Shown: piece after piece, positions 63,200-64,000 of the stretch
Layout of the letters: each line of letters starts with the position of its first letter
Position numbering within the stretch: the stretch's first letter is position 1
Source: Solibacteraceae bacterium
GTDB lineage: Bacteria; Acidobacteriota; Terriglobia; Bryobacterales; Bryobacteraceae
Length of the DNA: 64,000 bases
Direction of reading: 5' to 3'
NCBI GenBank assembly: GCA_021324015.1
Contig: JAJPJX010000105.1
Coordinates: 1 to 64,000, forward strand
Program-made: the position numbers and the translations under genes
The notes under the pieces: generated by a model
What the model was told of the DNA's origin: nothing
The model's input: the letters and a program-made list of their open reading frames with translations, nothing else
Database searches by the model: none

Positions 63200-64000
63200 G
63201 TGCAGCGTTTCTACTTCGATCACAATGCCACAACGCCTGTGTCTCCGGAGGTTCGGGAGGCCCTGGTGTCGTGTCTCGATCAAGTGTATGGTAACGCTTC
63301 CAGCATCCATCATTTCGGGCAGATAGCCAAGCAGCGGCTGGAAATGGCCCGCCGGCAGGTGGCCGGATTGATCCACTGCCGCCCGCAGGAGGTGGTATTC
63401 ACCAGCGGCGGCACCGAATCGGACAACCTGGCCATCCTGGGAACCGTGCGGCACGCCTCCCGCGCCACGCGCCACGTGATCACAAGCGCCATCGAGCATC
63501 CCGCCGTGCTGAACACCTGCGCACAACTGGAGCGCGAGGGAGTCGCGGTCACTTACCTGCCCGTGGGCTCGGACGGGGTGGTGGACCCGGACGCCGTGCG
63601 GCGCGCGCTGCGTCCTGAGACCGTGCTGGTCTCCGTCATGCACGCCAACAACGAATTGGGGACGGCGCAGCCTATCGCCGACATCAGCGCTATCACCCGC
63701 GAAGCCGGCGTGTATCTGCATGCGGACGGTGTGCAGTCCGCGGGCAAGCTGCCGCTGGATGTCGAGGCGTTGGGCGTGGACCTGTACAGCCTGAGCGGCC
63801 ACAAGATTTACGCTCCCAAGGGCATTGGCGCGCTTTATGTGCGCAAGGGAACGCGGCTTTCTCCGGTGCTTTTCGGCGGGCACCACGAGCGCGACCGCCG
63901 CCCGGGTACGGAGAACGTGCCTGCCGCGGTGGCTCTGGGCCGTGCCGCGGAACTGGCGGGCCGCGATCTGGTTTCGGAGGCGGAACGGCTGGCCGTGCTC
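63200..64000 (+). CDS. Cysteine desulfurase (NifS/IscS family), 3' end outside window
   Basis: GTG start at 63200; 267 codons are open to the window edge. Class V aminotransferase fold: FYFDHNATTPVSPEV, the PLP-contact region TSGGTESDNLAILG, IEHPAVLNTC, MHANNELGTAQPI, HADGVQSAGKLPLD, and the PLP lysine in SLSGHKIYAPKG, then RRPGTENVPAAVALG. The active-site Cys loop lies beyond the edge. It supplies sulfur for Fe-S clusters or tRNA thiolation. HADG replaces the commoner HTDA; the PLP-stacking Asp is kept. Confidence 0.93.
   Translation, partial: MQRFYFDHNATTPVSPEVREALVSCLDQVYGNASSIHHFGQIAKQRLEMARRQVAGLIHCRPQEVVFTSGGTESDNLAILGTVRHASRATRHVITSAIEHPAVLNTCAQLEREGVAVTYLPVGSDGVVDPDAVRRALRPETVLVSVMHANNELGTAQPIADISAITREAGVYLHADGVQSAGKLPLDVEALGVDLYSLSGHKIYAPKGIGALYVRKGTRLSPVLFGGHHERDRRPGTENVPAAVALGRAAELAGRDLVSEAERLAVL

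Noticed and set aside
1-64000. tRNA, rRNA, CRISPR array, insertion sequence or prophage
   Set aside because: Gaps between genes were read on both strands; no T-arm-like tRNA pattern, no regularly spaced repeats, no transposase or phage gene was found.

Overview
The window is GC-rich (roughly 64-65 % by eye) chromosomal DNA. It most likely comes from an Acidobacteriota of the Bryobacterales / Candidatus Solibacter type. The clearest marker is the 1126-residue exported protein at 13966-17346: eight BACON-like repeats capped by the C-terminal domain known as the Solibacter uncharacterized C-terminal domain. Supporting signs are many Tat- and Sec-exported carbohydrate-related proteins (DUF1080, GH42, GH113-like, xylose-isomerase-like barrels), a decahaem OmcA/MtrC-type cytochrome and a complete, compact set of housekeeping genes. 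No phage, insertion sequence, CRISPR array, tRNA or rRNA gene was seen.

Layout. 1-2.8 kb: end of a multihaem cytochrome c gene, convergent with a decahaem cytochrome. 2.9-9.8 kb: exported proteins (beta-propeller, DUF362, an unrecognised barrel-like protein, MmgE/PrpD) and a frameshifted O-methyltransferase. 9.9-13.7 kb: a TGS-domain GTPase, a Tat-exported barrel protein, and a tight cyclophilin-DUF1080-nadD group. 13.9-17.3 kb: the BACON-repeat protein. 17.4-24.1 kb: a LysR regulator divergent from leuA-leuB-leuC-leuD, then a class III aminotransferase. 24.1-30.3 kb: GH42 enzyme, papain-like peptidase, and a cell-envelope set with an ECF sigma factor, anti-sigma factor, Spy-like protein and lipoprotein. 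30.4-34.5 kb: an A-type Fe-S carrier and SMC. 34.7-38.7 kb: a fully overlapping operon for branched or terpenoid acyl-CoA breakdown (carboxyltransferase, split AtuA, enoyl-CoA hydratase). 38.8-41.8 kb: PAP2-type membrane enzyme, a probable SRP RNA found only by structure, and a Ser/Thr kinase of visibly lower GC. 41.9-48.0 kb: GH113-like enzyme, a sulfatase-maturase-type radical SAM enzyme, a large exported protein and an orphan HlyD-type adaptor. 48.1-62.4 kb: a long co-directional run (AhpD-like, rlmB, ggt, barrel protein, asnS, arginase, ddl, C-terminal protease, RraA-like, gdh, mutS, anmK). 62.4-64 kb: SAM hydroxide adenosyltransferase divergent from a cysteine desulfurase that runs off the end.

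How it fits together. Leucine biosynthesis is one locus with a readable promoter overlapped by a LysR-type palindrome, and its LeuA lacks the leucine-sensing domain. Acyl-CoA degradation is a second compact pathway. Cell-wall supply and recycling (ddl, anmK, C-terminal protease) sit with nitrogen metabolism genes (arginase, glutamate dehydrogenase, gamma-glutamyltransferase). Several starts have a -10-like hexamer 7-8 nt upstream, four of them with no Shine-Dalgarno sequence, which points to leaderless transcripts. A dispersed inverted-repeat family occurs in three gaps. I found no single large undescribed system. The best leads are the AtuA operon, the leu control region, the exported but frameshifted methyltransferase, the repeat family and the leaderless-start pattern.
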